DNA from: Amylolactobacillus amylophilus DSM 20533 = JCM 1125
GTDB taxonomy: Bacteria > Bacillota > Bacilli > Lactobacillales > Lactobacillaceae
Assembly (NCBI RefSeq): GCF_001936335.1
Contig: NZ_CP018888.1
Coordinates: forward strand, 372,001 to 436,000
Length of the DNA stretch: 64,000 nucleotides
Direction of reading: 5' to 3'
Positions 35,174 through 42,402 of this stretch are shown piece after piece (position 1 is the stretch's first letter; each line of letters begins with the position of its first letter). Both the position numbers and the translations under genes were made by a program. The notes beneath the pieces were generated by a model. It was given only the letters and a program-made list of their open reading frames with translations, was not told the DNA's origin and did no database searches.

Positions 35174-35265
35174 ATTTTCGTTTTGTCGAATATGTGTCAA
35201 TGTCGTTCGCAAGTGATAATGTCTCAAGTAATCGCAAACGAAAATGTCCTAGGCCAAATTTCCTC
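35174..35265. repeat. Cluster of short GACAT/AATGTC repeats, possible IS end
   Basis: AATGTCG, ATAATGTCTC and AAAATGTCCT recur in 90 bp (35196-35250), the sort of multiple short repeats found at ends of IS21-type elements. It lies between the rplM promoter and the first toxin-antitoxin copy. No transposase is present. Confidence 0.3.
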
Positions 35266-35362
35266 GTAAAATAAAAAAGTTTCACCCTATTTTCACGTAT
35301 TTATTAACAAGGTGTTTCGTGGACCACATCTCTGCAGATTAAAGTTGAGGGGGATGGTGTCT

Positions 35363-35392
35363 ATGAAGGAATGGAAAGGTAGAAGCGGCTAG
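35363..35392 (+). CDS. Nine-codon leader ORF (MKEWKGRSG), copy 1
   Basis: GGGGG, nine-nt spacing, ATG; ends TAG TAA three bases before the GTG of the toxin-like ORF in the same frame. Identical in copy 2 except stop TAA. Likely couples translation of the downstream peptide, whose own GTG has no good ribosome binding site. Confidence 0.5.
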   Translation: MKEWKGRSG

Positions 35393-35395
35393 TAA

Positions 35396-35503
35396 GTGGA
35401 TTTATTCAACTTATTGAAATTCATCGAGCAGCTGGTTAATGGTTTGAAAGCCATCGACTGGTTGATCAAGAAGATCAAAAAAACTCTTAATCACAAAGAT
35501 TAA
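35396..35503 (+). CDS. Candidate type I toxin, 35-aa amphipathic peptide, copy 1
   Basis: GTG start; sequence MDLFNLLKFIEQLVNGLKAI then DWLIKKIKKTLNHKD. Hydrophobic residues fall on one face of a helix and Lys on the other, with no continuous transmembrane span. Copy 2 differs by one residue (Ala19 to Ser). The ORF lies in an RNA whose 5' end (GGTGTTTCGTGG, 35311) can pair with its 3' end (CCACGAAATCACC, 35516), and whose 3' third is covered by a convergent antisense RNA. A leaderless bacteriocin or membrane-active peptide is the main alternative. Confidence 0.55.
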   Translation: MDLFNLLKFIEQLVNGLKAIDWLIKKIKKTLNHKD

Positions 35504-35567
35504 GAGCTAAGCCTTCCACGAAATCACCCAAGGTCAGAGGTCTACGCCAACCTCTGGCTTTTTTCGT
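35477..35567 (-). ncRNA. Candidate antitoxin antisense RNA, copy 1
   Basis: Minus-strand promoter with TTGACT (35599-35604), 19-nt spacer and extended -10 TGTTACACT (35574-35579 core). The transcript would run over the toxin terminator and the last codons of the peptide ORF, and stop at a perfect hairpin CTCTTAATC / GATTAAGAG (35484-35506) with T7. About 90 nt. Confidence 0.5.
35532..35565 (+). terminator. Toxin mRNA terminator, copy 1
   Basis: GGTCAGAGG / CCTCTGGCT stem followed by T-run. Confidence 0.75.
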
Positions 35568-35626
35568 ACCCCCAGTGTAACACGACGCTAAAGGAACAAG
35601 TCAAGTAAAATTCTCATATCTTTTAC

Positions 35627-35655
35627 TTACACACAAATACAAAAGTGTGTATACT
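35627..35655 (+). promoter_or_regulatory. Promoter with inverted-repeat operator
   Basis: TTACAC (35627-35632), 17-nt spacer, TATACT (35650-35655). TACACAC (35628-35634) and GTGTGTA (35645-35651) form a perfect inverted repeat spaced by 10, covering the promoter. Confidence 0.6.
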
Positions 35656-35721
35656 GGTTAATTGAAGTTCCAAAAAAGCTTCACCACTTACACTTACTGT
35701 AGGAATGCGTGTTTAAAACCT

Positions 35722-35788
35722 CCAATTCCGAGGGTTCTGTACTCTGCCAGATGCAGCGTACACTTCTGGAATTGTTGGCTATTTTTTT
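35722..35788 (+). terminator. Leader hairpin with T-run
   Basis: CAATTCC (35723-35729) pairs with GGAATTG (35768-35774), inner TGTAC/GTACA stem, T7 at 35782-35788. It lies between the promoter and the DUF2798-like gene, so it may attenuate it. Confidence 0.55.
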
Positions 35789-35835
35789 GCCATTTTTCCT
35801 AACGTTTAAGTAATCTAGAAAAAGGAGATTTGTTT

Positions 35836-36309
35836 ATGCCTACAAATAAAAAAGAAGGTTTGATTTTTGGTTCGTTAATGTGTTTCTTGATGGTGCTTGG
35901 AATGAGTATTTATAATCTGGTAATTCACAATTCATTCAGCTTAGTTGCTTTAGCAACTGGCCTAGTTCCTGGCTTCGTTGTCGCATTTATTCTCGACAAC
36001 TTCGTGGTGGGAATTGTTGCAAAAAAAATTGCATTTTCCCTACCTATTAATAAGGAAAGTAAATTACAGCTGATCCTGACCATCTCCACATTCATGATCC
36101 TTGGTATGGTAACCTTCATGTCACTGTTTGGCATGCTAATGGAGGGTGGCATTCCTGCCGACTTCCTCGGAACATACCTGAAGACTTGGGGCATGAACCT
36201 TATTGCTGCTTTCCTATATCAACTACTAATTGTGGGACCATTCTCACGACTTGTACTTGGTTGGGTTCAGAACAATGCAGCTGACGACAGCGCTGAAGAA
36301 GCAGCTTAA
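35836..36309 (+). CDS. DUF2798-like membrane protein
   Basis: 157 residues with four predicted transmembrane helices arranged as two similar halves (FGSLMCFLMVLGMSIYN ... LVPGFVVAFILDNFVVG and ISTFMILGMVTFMSLFGM ... LYQLLIVGPFSRLVLGWV), the layout of DUF2798 proteins. ATG at 35836 with AAAGGAG eight nt upstream. Has its own regulated-looking promoter. Function unknown. Confidence 0.75.
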   Translation: MPTNKKEGLIFGSLMCFLMVLGMSIYNLVIHNSFSLVALATGLVPGFVVAFILDNFVVGIVAKKIAFSLPINKESKLQLILTISTFMILGMVTFMSLFGMLMEGGIPADFLGTYLKTWGMNLIAAFLYQLLIVGPFSRLVLGWVQNNAADDSAEEAA

Positions 36310-36340
36310 TAGGATTTCTATCGAAATCTGTTCTACTAGA

Positions 36341-36377
36341 AAAGCCACTCGCAAAAAATCTGCGAGTCGCTTTTTTT
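36341..36377. terminator. Bidirectional terminator
   Basis: GCCACTCGCA / TGCGAGTCGC stem then T7, between convergent genes. Confidence 0.8.
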
Positions 36378-36397
36378 GTGTGCGATGCACCTAACAC

Positions 36398-37144
36398 TTA
36401 AAGTTTAGGTTCAGTAACAGCTGATTCATTCCATCTACTATATTTCGAATCGATAGTTTCAGTCATCGCTGCACCCCCAAGATCCAGCTTAATTTTCACT
36501 TTTAGCTGTTCGGGTAACGACGTCTTTTTGTCAATCACGTAGTGATAATTAACCGACTTTACCTTGGTCTTGGCAGCTACGGATTTTGACATATCGAGCG
36601 ATTCATTCCCCTTCTTTATCAGCTTATCTGCGGCCTTACCAGTAAGCTTCATTTTGATCGTATAGTTACCATTTATTTCGGTTACTTTGGCTGCTTTCTT
36701 GGCATCAGCCGATAAATCAGCCGTATCTGCACCATTCGCGTGACTGATCAACGAATCCAAATCAATTCCTAAACTGTCAGATTGATCAGACATATCTTGC
36801 CATTCGTGCTCATCATCCTTGAGGTAAAATTTATCCTTTGCCGCATAAATTCTAAATTCCCGACTATCATCGTCAATTGCCATGCTATATTTGCCATCCA
36901 TTGCTACTGGTTTAAAACTGAAATCAGCATCAACCAGCATTTTCATTTTTTCATCAGCAATACCAGCAACAGTATCGACTGCTAGATGAACGTTATCCTG
37001 CTTTTTCTGATTAGCGGTTGTCTTCTTCAGGATAGCGGAAGCACTAGGAATCTTTTCCTCGGCCTTTTGATTCGTGGCTTGATTGCTGCAGCCAACAAAG
37101 ACGAATGTTAGCGCTGCTGCGGTAATTAAAACCTTTTTGTTCAT
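36398..37144 (-). CDS. LolA/DUF6612-like lipoprotein
   Basis: 248 residues. Signal peptide with lipobox (TFVFVGC), Gln/Lys linker, then a beta-rich domain (DGKYSMAIDDDSREFRIYAA, GNYTIKMKLTGKAADKLI, YHYVIDKKTSLPEQLKVKI) resembling LppX/LolA-fold lipoproteins of Gram-positives such as DUF6612. Likely lipid-anchored outside the membrane. GGAG precedes the ATG. Ligand unknown. Confidence 0.7.
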   Translation of the reverse strand: MNKKVLITAAALTFVFVGCSNQATNQKAEEKIPSASAILKKTTANQKKQDNVHLAVDTVAGIADEKMKMLVDADFSFKPVAMDGKYSMAIDDDSREFRIYAAKDKFYLKDDEHEWQDMSDQSDSLGIDLDSLISHANGADTADLSADAKKAAKVTEINGNYTIKMKLTGKAADKLIKKGNESLDMSKSVAAKTKVKSVNYHYVIDKKTSLPEQLKVKIKLDLGGAAMTETIDSKYSRWNESAVTEPKL

Positions 37145-37165
37145 TATATAGTTCTCCTCTAAGTA

Positions 37166-37300
37166 TTAAATTTTATTCTGTTGACCTATTCGCTCAGAGC
37201 GCCGCATTACAATTTCTAATATTATTAGAACACTAAAGAGCGCAAAACTGAATATCAGGATTACAATTGCATTTTTTATGATAAATTGTGCGACATCCAT
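37166..37300 (-). CDS. Possible 44-aa single-helix membrane protein
   Basis: Reads MDVAQFIIKNAIVILIFSFA then LFSVLIILEIVMRRSERIGQ: one strong transmembrane helix followed by a basic tail. No convincing ribosome binding site, and its start overlaps the opposite-strand ORF at 37286. Low confidence. Confidence 0.3.
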   Translation of the reverse strand: MDVAQFIIKNAIVILIFSFALFSVLIILEIVMRRSERIGQQNKI

Positions 37301-37750
37301 CGCATCAATCAGCTTTATCAACAATTTAAGTCGCGCACCCAGGACCTCCGAATTTGGCGTGCAACGAGAATAAACATCCAGCATAGCTTAATTTATTCGA
37401 CTACTGAAGACACCCAGCCTTTTGAAATAGCTTTAGACCAGTTACCTGAGCAAATGCAGGAGAACTGGGAGAAAATCACGCAGCAAGTAAGGTACCATTA
37501 CGATGCAAAGAAAATGAAAAAATTCATCCAAGCAAATTTGCCCGACTATCAATTTAAGAATGTCCTGCTGGATGAACCCTATTCCAAACCGTATTACTGG
37601 CAAAAAAATGGTGGTCGTTGGGTAGCCGTTATGCCACATGGTAAAAAGCTATTCTACATTCAAAATAAATACGAAGAAGGCGGCCGTAAAGTCAAAACAC
37701 CTTTGGGTCAAAGGTTGGTTAACATGATTTTTATGATTTTTTTTCACTAG
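37286..37750 (+). CDS. Hypothetical protein, possibly 5'-truncated
   Basis: 154-codon frame beginning at a TTG without a ribosome binding site; no ATG with one exists upstream in frame. The product looks coding-like and soluble (KKMKKFIQANLPDYQFKNVL, YYWQKNGGRWVAVMPHGKKL). Family not recognised. The lack of a start suggests that the 5' end was lost. Confidence 0.45.
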   Translation: MCDIHRINQLYQQFKSRTQDLRIWRATRINIQHSLIYSTTEDTQPFEIALDQLPEQMQENWEKITQQVRYHYDAKKMKKFIQANLPDYQFKNVLLDEPYSKPYYWQKNGGRWVAVMPHGKKLFYIQNKYEEGGRKVKTPLGQRLVNMIFMIFFH

Positions 37751-37802
37751 CATACTCACGACCATTAAGTTGTTCTATGAACCTCATTCAATCTGTAAAC
37801 TA

Positions 37803-37832
37803 AAAAACTCCTACCAAAATTTGTTGGTAGGA
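37803..37832 (-). terminator. Intrinsic terminator
   Basis: TCCTACCAA / TTGGTAGGA with T6 on the minus strand, ending the trpXYZ-type operon. Confidence 0.8.
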
Positions 37833-37885
37833 ATTTTATTTGTTTATTCACAATTTCTAGATTGTTCTTTTCAATAGATGTGTTG

Positions 37886-38644
37886 CTAACCAAAATATTC
37901 CAGTAATTCTTGCTTCGTAATTTCGTTCTTTTCCTGTTGATTATAATCTGCCACAATCAGGCCCTGATCGAGCACAATCAGGCGATTACCATACTTCAAC
38001 GCATCATCTAATTGGTGGGTAATCATGAGCGCAGTTAACTTATTCTCTGTCACAATCTGATTGGTCAACCCCATAATTGCCATACTCGTATGCGGGTCTA
38101 GTGCTGCTGTGTGCTCATCCAGCAACAAAAGCTCCGGCAACTTAATTGTGGCCATCAAGAGGCTCAGCGCCTGCCTTTGGCCGCCCGAAAGCTGCTCGGT
38201 AGGCTTATCTAACGCCAAGTCCAACCCGTTACCAGACTTTTGCGCCAATTCTTTAAATCGACTCATCTGTTGGCGTACTTGGCGCGACTGGAACATCAAA
38301 CGCTCCCCGCGGTGCGTCGCTAACGCCAAGTTCTCCGCCACACTCATCCGGGGAGCCGTGCCCATCTTCGGGTCTTGGAATACCCGACTAATAAATTTCG
38401 CCCGTTTCTCCGGACTTTTCCTCGTCAAGTCGACACCAGCAATTCGAATACTTCCCTCCGTTGCCGCCAGGTTGCCAGAGATTGTGTTGAAGAGCGTCGA
38501 TTTTCCGGCACCATTCGTGCCAAGCACGGTCACGAAGTCGCCTTCATCAATCGTCAAGTTGATATTATTGAGCAGCGTTTTCACCTCTGACCCAGCAGAG
38601 ATTCTAACGGAAATATCTTGCAAAACTAGTTTAGCCTCAGTCAT
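37886..38644 (-). CDS. ABC transporter ATP-binding protein (TrpZ-like)
   Basis: 252 residues; Walker A GTNGAGKST, signature LSGGQRQALSL, Walker B LLLLDEHTAAL, H-loop ITHQ. COG1101-type ATPase of the COG2984/4120/1101 transporters, the family of trpXYZ. The start overlaps the permease stop by eight bases. Confidence 0.85.
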   Translation of the reverse strand: MTEAKLVLQDISVRISAGSEVKTLLNNINLTIDEGDFVTVLGTNGAGKSTLFNTISGNLAATEGSIRIAGVDLTRKSPEKRAKFISRVFQDPKMGTAPRMSVAENLALATHRGERLMFQSRQVRQQMSRFKELAQKSGNGLDLALDKPTEQLSGGQRQALSLLMATIKLPELLLLDEHTAALDPHTSMAIMGLTNQIVTENKLTALMITHQLDDALKYGNRLIVLDQGLIVADYNQQEKNEITKQELLEYFG

Positions 38645-39536
38645 CCTTTCGTACTCCCTTCGTTAAAGTCTGCTTTAACCGAAATTTATCTTCTAACGTC
38701 GGCACCATGATTACTAACGCCAAAATAATGGCGGAAATGAGTTTCAAATCATCAGGATTGAATCCTAACGCGAGGACGATCAGCAAAATGAAACGGTAGA
38801 TGATGCTCCCAAGAACAACGGCGATCAGGCGCTGGCTGAGGGTCAGATTACCGAAGCTCACCTCGCCAATAATAATAGCCGCGAGTCCAATAACAATCAC
38901 ACCAATTCCCATGTTAACGTCGGCGAAGCCATTATTCTGGGCGATTAACCCTCCCGCTAGACCAACGAGACCGTTACTAATCACCAAGCCCAGAATTTTC
39001 TGGCGGTCAGGATTGATTCCGAGACTACGAGCCATATTCGGATTGTCACCAGCGGCGATGAATCCTTGACCAAGCCTCGTATTCAGGAACAGCGTCAGCA
39101 TGATTACCACGATAATCACGACTAAACCGCCAACTATAACACTCGCAAAAGCAGGTGGTAATTGCGGTAGAAATCCTTGTTTAAAGAGGTTGGGCTGGTT
39201 CAATAATGAGAGATTTGCGCGACCCATTACCCGGAGATTGATGGAGAATAAGCCAGTCATCACCAATATGCCAGCTAATAACACCGGAATTTTCCCCTTC
39301 GTCGTCAATAAGCCCGTCGAAAGGCCCGCAACCATGCCCGCTAATGTTGCCAAAATAGTCGCTACTAGCGGGTTAATACCGTTTGCAATTGCACTCACGG
39401 CAACGGCCGCACCAAAGGGAAATGTACCCTCAACCGTCATATCTGGAAAGTCCAATATACGAAAGGTGAGAAAGAGCGCTATGCCCAATATACCAAATAA
39501 TAAACCTTGCCCGATGGCTGATACCCCGATTGTCAT
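38637..39536 (-). CDS. ABC transporter permease (TrpY-like)
   Basis: 299 residues, about eight predicted transmembrane helices, beginning GQGLLFGILGIALFLTFRIL and containing LDFPDMTVEGTFPFGAAVAV and FIAAGDNPNMARSLG, the branched-chain-type permease pattern of COG4120. It overlaps the binding-protein gene by four bases (ATGA). Confidence 0.85.
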   Translation of the reverse strand: MTIGVSAIGQGLLFGILGIALFLTFRILDFPDMTVEGTFPFGAAVAVSAIANGINPLVATILATLAGMVAGLSTGLLTTKGKIPVLLAGILVMTGLFSINLRVMGRANLSLLNQPNLFKQGFLPQLPPAFASVIVGGLVVIIVVIMLTLFLNTRLGQGFIAAGDNPNMARSLGINPDRQKILGLVISNGLVGLAGGLIAQNNGFADVNMGIGVIVIGLAAIIIGEVSFGNLTLSQRLIAVVLGSIIYRFILLIVLALGFNPDDLKLISAIILALVIMVPTLEDKFRLKQTLTKGVRKDD

Positions 39537-40537
39537 TTAATAATTTTCCCCTTTTCTTGTGCTTTTTGCATTACTGGCGCTGGAATCTTGAGTCCCAATT
39601 TATCCGCCTGTTGCTTGTTGATGATCAACTGCCCCGTTTTTTCAAAGTGGATTGGCGTTGTCGCTGGTTCGCTCTTCCCCTGCAGAATCGCCGCGACCAT
39701 CTTACCCGTCTCCTGGCCAAGCTTAAATTGATTGATACCACTCGTGGCCACGCCCCCCTGTTTGACCATTGTGTCAACAGTCGGGAAGACTGGGATGTTC
39801 TGGGCGTTCGTGGCAGCTACTAACGTCTCCATCGAGCTAGCTATCGTGTTATCTGTTGGGACGAAAACTGCATCAACATTCTGGACCATTTGTGCGGCGA
39901 CCTGCGTGATGTCGTTAGTCGAGTTCACACTATACTTCTTCACTGTTAAGCCTGCCTTTTGAGCTAGTGTTGCCATCATTTTCGCTTGGGTTGCTGCCGA
40001 ATCGTCGCTTGACGTGTAGATAATTCCCAGGTTTTTCATCTTTGGTAATATTTCCTGCATCAGGTCGAGTTGCGCTCCTAGTGGTGCCTGATCGGATACC
40101 CCTGTAATATTACCGCCCGGGCGCCTATTGTTCGCTACCAGCTTAGCGCCAACCGGATCGGTAATTGCCCCAAGAACTATCGGTATGTCCATCGTCGCAT
40201 TTGCCAACGCCTGAGCTGCTGGGGTAGCAATCCCAACGGTTACAGCCGCCTTCTCATTCACGAATTTCTCGGACATGCTCTTCAGATTACTCTGATCTCC
40301 TTGCGCGTTTTGAAAGTCAATCTTGACGTCCTGGCCTACTTCATAGCCCGCATCCTTCAAACCATCCTTGATACCGTCATAGATAGCGTCAAGCGCCGGA
40401 TGACTCATCAGCTGTAAGACACCTACCGTTGGTGTATCTGTCTTTTGCCTGCTCTGTGAAATCTCCCGTTCACCAAAGTAAAATGCCACCCCAAGAAATG
40501 CTAATAATAATACGATAAAGCCAATCATTTTTTTCAT
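39533..40537 (-). CDS. trpX: TrpX-like ABC transporter substrate-binding protein
   Basis: 334 residues from the ATG at 40535-40537 (GGAG eight nt upstream); an earlier in-frame start would run through the leader terminator. Uncleaved-looking hydrophobic N-terminus (IGFIVLLLAFLGVAFYFG) without a lipobox Cys, unlike the paralogue at 9853. Shared motifs: VGVLQLMSHPALDAI, GDQSNLKSM, ATPAAQALA, PTDNTI. First gene of the operon with TrpY- and TrpZ-like partners. Tryptophan specificity is inferred from family naming. Confidence 0.8.
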   Translation of the reverse strand: MKKMIGFIVLLLAFLGVAFYFGEREISQSRQKTDTPTVGVLQLMSHPALDAIYDGIKDGLKDAGYEVGQDVKIDFQNAQGDQSNLKSMSEKFVNEKAAVTVGIATPAAQALANATMDIPIVLGAITDPVGAKLVANNRRPGGNITGVSDQAPLGAQLDLMQEILPKMKNLGIIYTSSDDSAATQAKMMATLAQKAGLTVKKYSVNSTNDITQVAAQMVQNVDAVFVPTDNTIASSMETLVAATNAQNIPVFPTVDTMVKQGGVATSGINQFKLGQETGKMVAAILQGKSEPATTPIHFEKTGQLIINKQQADKLGLKIPAPVMQKAQEKGKIIK

Positions 40538-40569
40538 TTTATCTTCTCCATTAATCCCATTAGTTTTCG

Positions 40570-40598
40570 AAAAAAAAAGCTCCCACAGGTCGTGGAAG
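40570..40598 (-). terminator. trpX leader terminator 2
   Basis: ACTTCCAC / GTGGGAGC stem with T9 on the minus strand, 33 nt before the start codon. Confidence 0.75.
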
Positions 40599-40608
40599 TT
40601 TTCAGAGA

Positions 40609-40653
40609 AAATAAAAACGTCCACATAGTTACCACTAAATTGAGGTATCTATG
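40609..40653 (-). terminator. trpX leader terminator 1
   Basis: CATAG-TACC / GGTA-CTATG hairpin, then TGGACG and TTTTTATTTTCTC on the minus strand. The tail and the ATGTGG before it are shared with the leader at 9697-9740. Confidence 0.6.
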
Positions 40654-40716
40654 CAGACGACGAATTGGAACCAACATAGACACGACCTGCGTCTGGCAGG
40701 ACGTGTTCACGCCTGC

Positions 40717-40767
40717 CTACTGTTGGCTTTGCCAAGTTAATACTACAGTAGACAATGAATTTCTCAT
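40717..40767 (-). CDS. Leader peptide ORF MRNSLSTVVLTWQSQQ
   Basis: AAGGAGG nine nt before an ATG at 40765-40767; 16 codons ending TAG. One Trp codon near the end. The next bases fold into a strong hairpin (GGCAGG ... CCTGCC). Layout parallels the leader at 9553. Confidence 0.55.
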   Translation of the reverse strand: MRNSLSTVVLTWQSQQ

Positions 40768-40876
40768 GTTGGTTTCCTCCTTGTTGTTGATGAATTTAAG
40801 GTTAAACTATTCGTAGCAGTTTAGCAAGGTTTTTTTTACTTGACTTGCTACTTGTGTGTCGTGTTACACTTTAGGT

Positions 40877-40969
40877 ACGAAAAAAGGCCAGAGGGGGCTG
40901 ATGTCCTCTGACCTTGGGTGATTTCGTGGAAAGCTTTAGCTCTTAATCTTTGTGATTAAGAGTTTTTTT
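40877..40969 (+). ncRNA. Candidate antitoxin antisense RNA, copy 2
   Basis: Promoter TTGACT (40840-40845), 19-nt spacer, extended -10 ending TACACT (40865-40870); terminator CTCTTAATC TTTGT GATTAAGAG plus T7 (40940-40969). Same elements and spacing as copy 1. Confidence 0.55.
40880..40913 (-). terminator. Toxin mRNA terminator, copy 2
   Basis: GGTCAGAGG / CCTCTGGCC stem then T6 on the minus strand. Confidence 0.75.
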
Positions 40970-41050
40970 GATCTTCTTGATCAACCAGTCGATGGATTTC
41001 AAACCATTAACCAGCTGCTCGATGAATTTCAATAAGTTGAATAAATCCAC
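40943..41050 (-). CDS. Candidate type I toxin, 35-aa amphipathic peptide, copy 2
   Basis: GTG start at 41048-41050; identical to copy 1 except Ser at position 19. 5'/3' pairing elements (GGTGTTTCGTGG and CCACGAAATCACC) are conserved. Confidence 0.55.
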   Translation of the reverse strand: MDLFNLLKFIEQLVNGLKSIDWLIKKIKKTLNHKD

Positions 41051-41053
41051 TTA

Positions 41054-41083
41054 TTAGCCGCTTCTACCTTTCCATTCCTTCAT
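41054..41083 (-). CDS. Nine-codon leader ORF (MKEWKGRSG), copy 2
   Basis: GGGAG nine nt before the ATG; ends TAA TAA just before the GTG of the toxin-like ORF, same frame. Confidence 0.5.
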   Translation of the reverse strand: MKEWKGRSG

Positions 41084-41257
41084 AGACAACATCTCCCTCA
41101 TCATTAATGTGCAGAGATGTGGTCCACGAAACACCGTGTTAATAACTACGCAAAAACAGGGTGAAACTTTTTTATCTTTGAAAAAATGATGCCACAAATA
41201 TTTTAGATTATGATTTAGTGGTTTGACGGATGCATGTCATCTCTTAATTCAAACCAC

Positions 41258-41590
41258 TTATGCTTTCTTAGACATTAGCCGAAATGTAATCAAGCGGCTC
41301 AGATAGATGAGGATTTGACCAATACCAATTAACTGGAAAACGCGCCAGTCTTTCAGATCAATTGTTGCGGCTAACAGACTACCGATAGGTACAAAAATTC
41401 CACTAATTACAAATATCAGACTGAATACTCTTCCGAGATAATCCGTATTGACATTAGTTTGCAGGTAGGACATCAGATACACGTTGAAAATAGTCACACT
41501 TGCAGAAAAAATACCAAACAGAACTAGCAACAAGATCATCAAAATTAATCTGGAGTAGTTTCGAATATTTGAACAAGCAACAATATGTTG
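41258..41590 (-). pseudogene. C-terminal remnant of an MFS efflux protein
   Basis: About 110 codons of four hydrophobic helices (LILMILLLVLFGIFSASVTI, LGRVFSLIFVISGIFVPIGS) matching the C-terminal third of MFS drug-efflux proteins. The frame opens inside the truA terminator and has no start of its own, so the 5' two thirds are gone. Confidence 0.65.
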
Positions 41591-41594
41591 CGTC

Positions 41595-41618
41595 AAAAAA
41601 GCCATGTAGACATGGCTT
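41595..41618 (-). terminator. truA terminator
   Basis: AAGCCATGT CT ACATGGCTT with T6 on the minus strand. Confidence 0.8.
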
Positions 41619-41628
41619 GATTCGTATT

Positions 41629-42402
41629 TTATTTCAACCGAAATTGCTCTGGAATTTCATCATAGTAGACTTCCTGCAGATAAAGTCCACTCGCTGGTGC
41701 CGTTGCTCTCGCCTCATTTCTATCACGGACCATAATTAACCGCTTGAAATCATCAATTGGTCTTCTACCATTGCCTATTTCAAGCGCTGTGGCAACCAGA
41801 ATCCGTACCATATTATACAAGAAGCCATTTCCGACAAAGTCGAAGATGAACTCATTTTGTCCCTCATCATATTCGACGTTTGCATAATAAATCGTCCGTA
41901 CCTTGTTCTTGATTACACCACCGCTCGCTGCAAAACTCGTGAAATCGTGTTCTCCAAGTAATGCGGGCAAAGCTAATTTAATGCGTTCAATGTCGACAGG
42001 ATACGGATAATGACCCGTATAGAATCGCTTGAAGGGATCGGTGTAACGCCCGAGGTCAACACGATAACGATACCATTTACCAATCGTATCAAACTGGGCG
42101 TGAAAGTTTGCATCGACGATTGCCCCCGCCAAGAAGATGGTATCGAGTGGCATCATACTATTTAGCGCCCTAATCATATTCTGTGGTGGAATATTTCCCG
42201 GGTAATCAAAGTGAATTACTTGTCCCTTTGCGTGTACTCCTGCATCGGTTCGGCCCGAGCCGTGAACAGCCACTTCTTTCCCCTTCGTCATTTTGAATAG
42301 TGCTTTTTCGACAGTCTCTTGGACCGTGCGATCTTTTATCTGCTTCTGGAAGCCATGAAAAAGATGGCCGTCATAAGCCATCGTCATCTTATATCTTGTC
42401 AT
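41629..42402 (-). CDS. truA: tRNA pseudouridine38-40 synthase
   Basis: 257 residues; catalytic Asp in [15 protein letters not shown], start [16 protein letters not shown]. Modifies the anticodon arm of tRNAs. Start overlaps the ecfT stop by one base. In most lactobacilli rplM-rpsI follow directly; here a terminator and accessory DNA follow. Confidence 0.96.
   Translation of the reverse strand: MTRYKMTMAYDGHLFHGFQKQIKDRTVQETVEKALFKMTKGKEVAVHGSGRTDAGVHAKGQVIHFDYPGNIPPQNMIRALNSMMPLDTIFLAGAIVDANFHAQFDTIGKWYRYRVDLGRYTDPFKRFYTGHYPYPVDIERIKLALPALLGEHDFTSFAASGGVIKNKVRTIYYANVEYDEGQNEFIFDFVGNGFLYNMVRILVATALEIGNGRRPIDDFKRLIMVRDRNEARATAPASGLYLQEVYYDEIPEQFRLK

Larger units (their letters stand above)
35271..35610 (+). 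repeat. Copy 1 of the inverted toxin-antitoxin repeat
   Basis: About 340 bp nearly identical to the reverse complement of 40834-41176, from ATAAAAAAGTTTCACCCT to AAGTCAAGTAAAA. Divergence is concentrated in the hairpin loops and promoter spacers; the peptide ORF, stem bases and promoter boxes are kept. Confidence 0.9.
40834..41176 (-). repeat. Copy 2 of the inverted toxin-antitoxin repeat
   Basis: Reverse complement of 35271-35610 with scattered changes. Lies between the trpX leader and the truA side of the insertion. Confidence 0.9.

Noticed and set aside
35660-35835. preQ1- or SAM-type riboswitch before the DUF2798-like gene
   Set aside because: GAGGGTTCTG and CCAGATGC are suggestive, but the remaining conserved core and pairing are absent.
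37166-37384. 72-aa minus-strand protein
   Set aside because: The first 28 residues lack a ribosome binding site and overlap an opposite frame; only the 44-aa helix is plausible.
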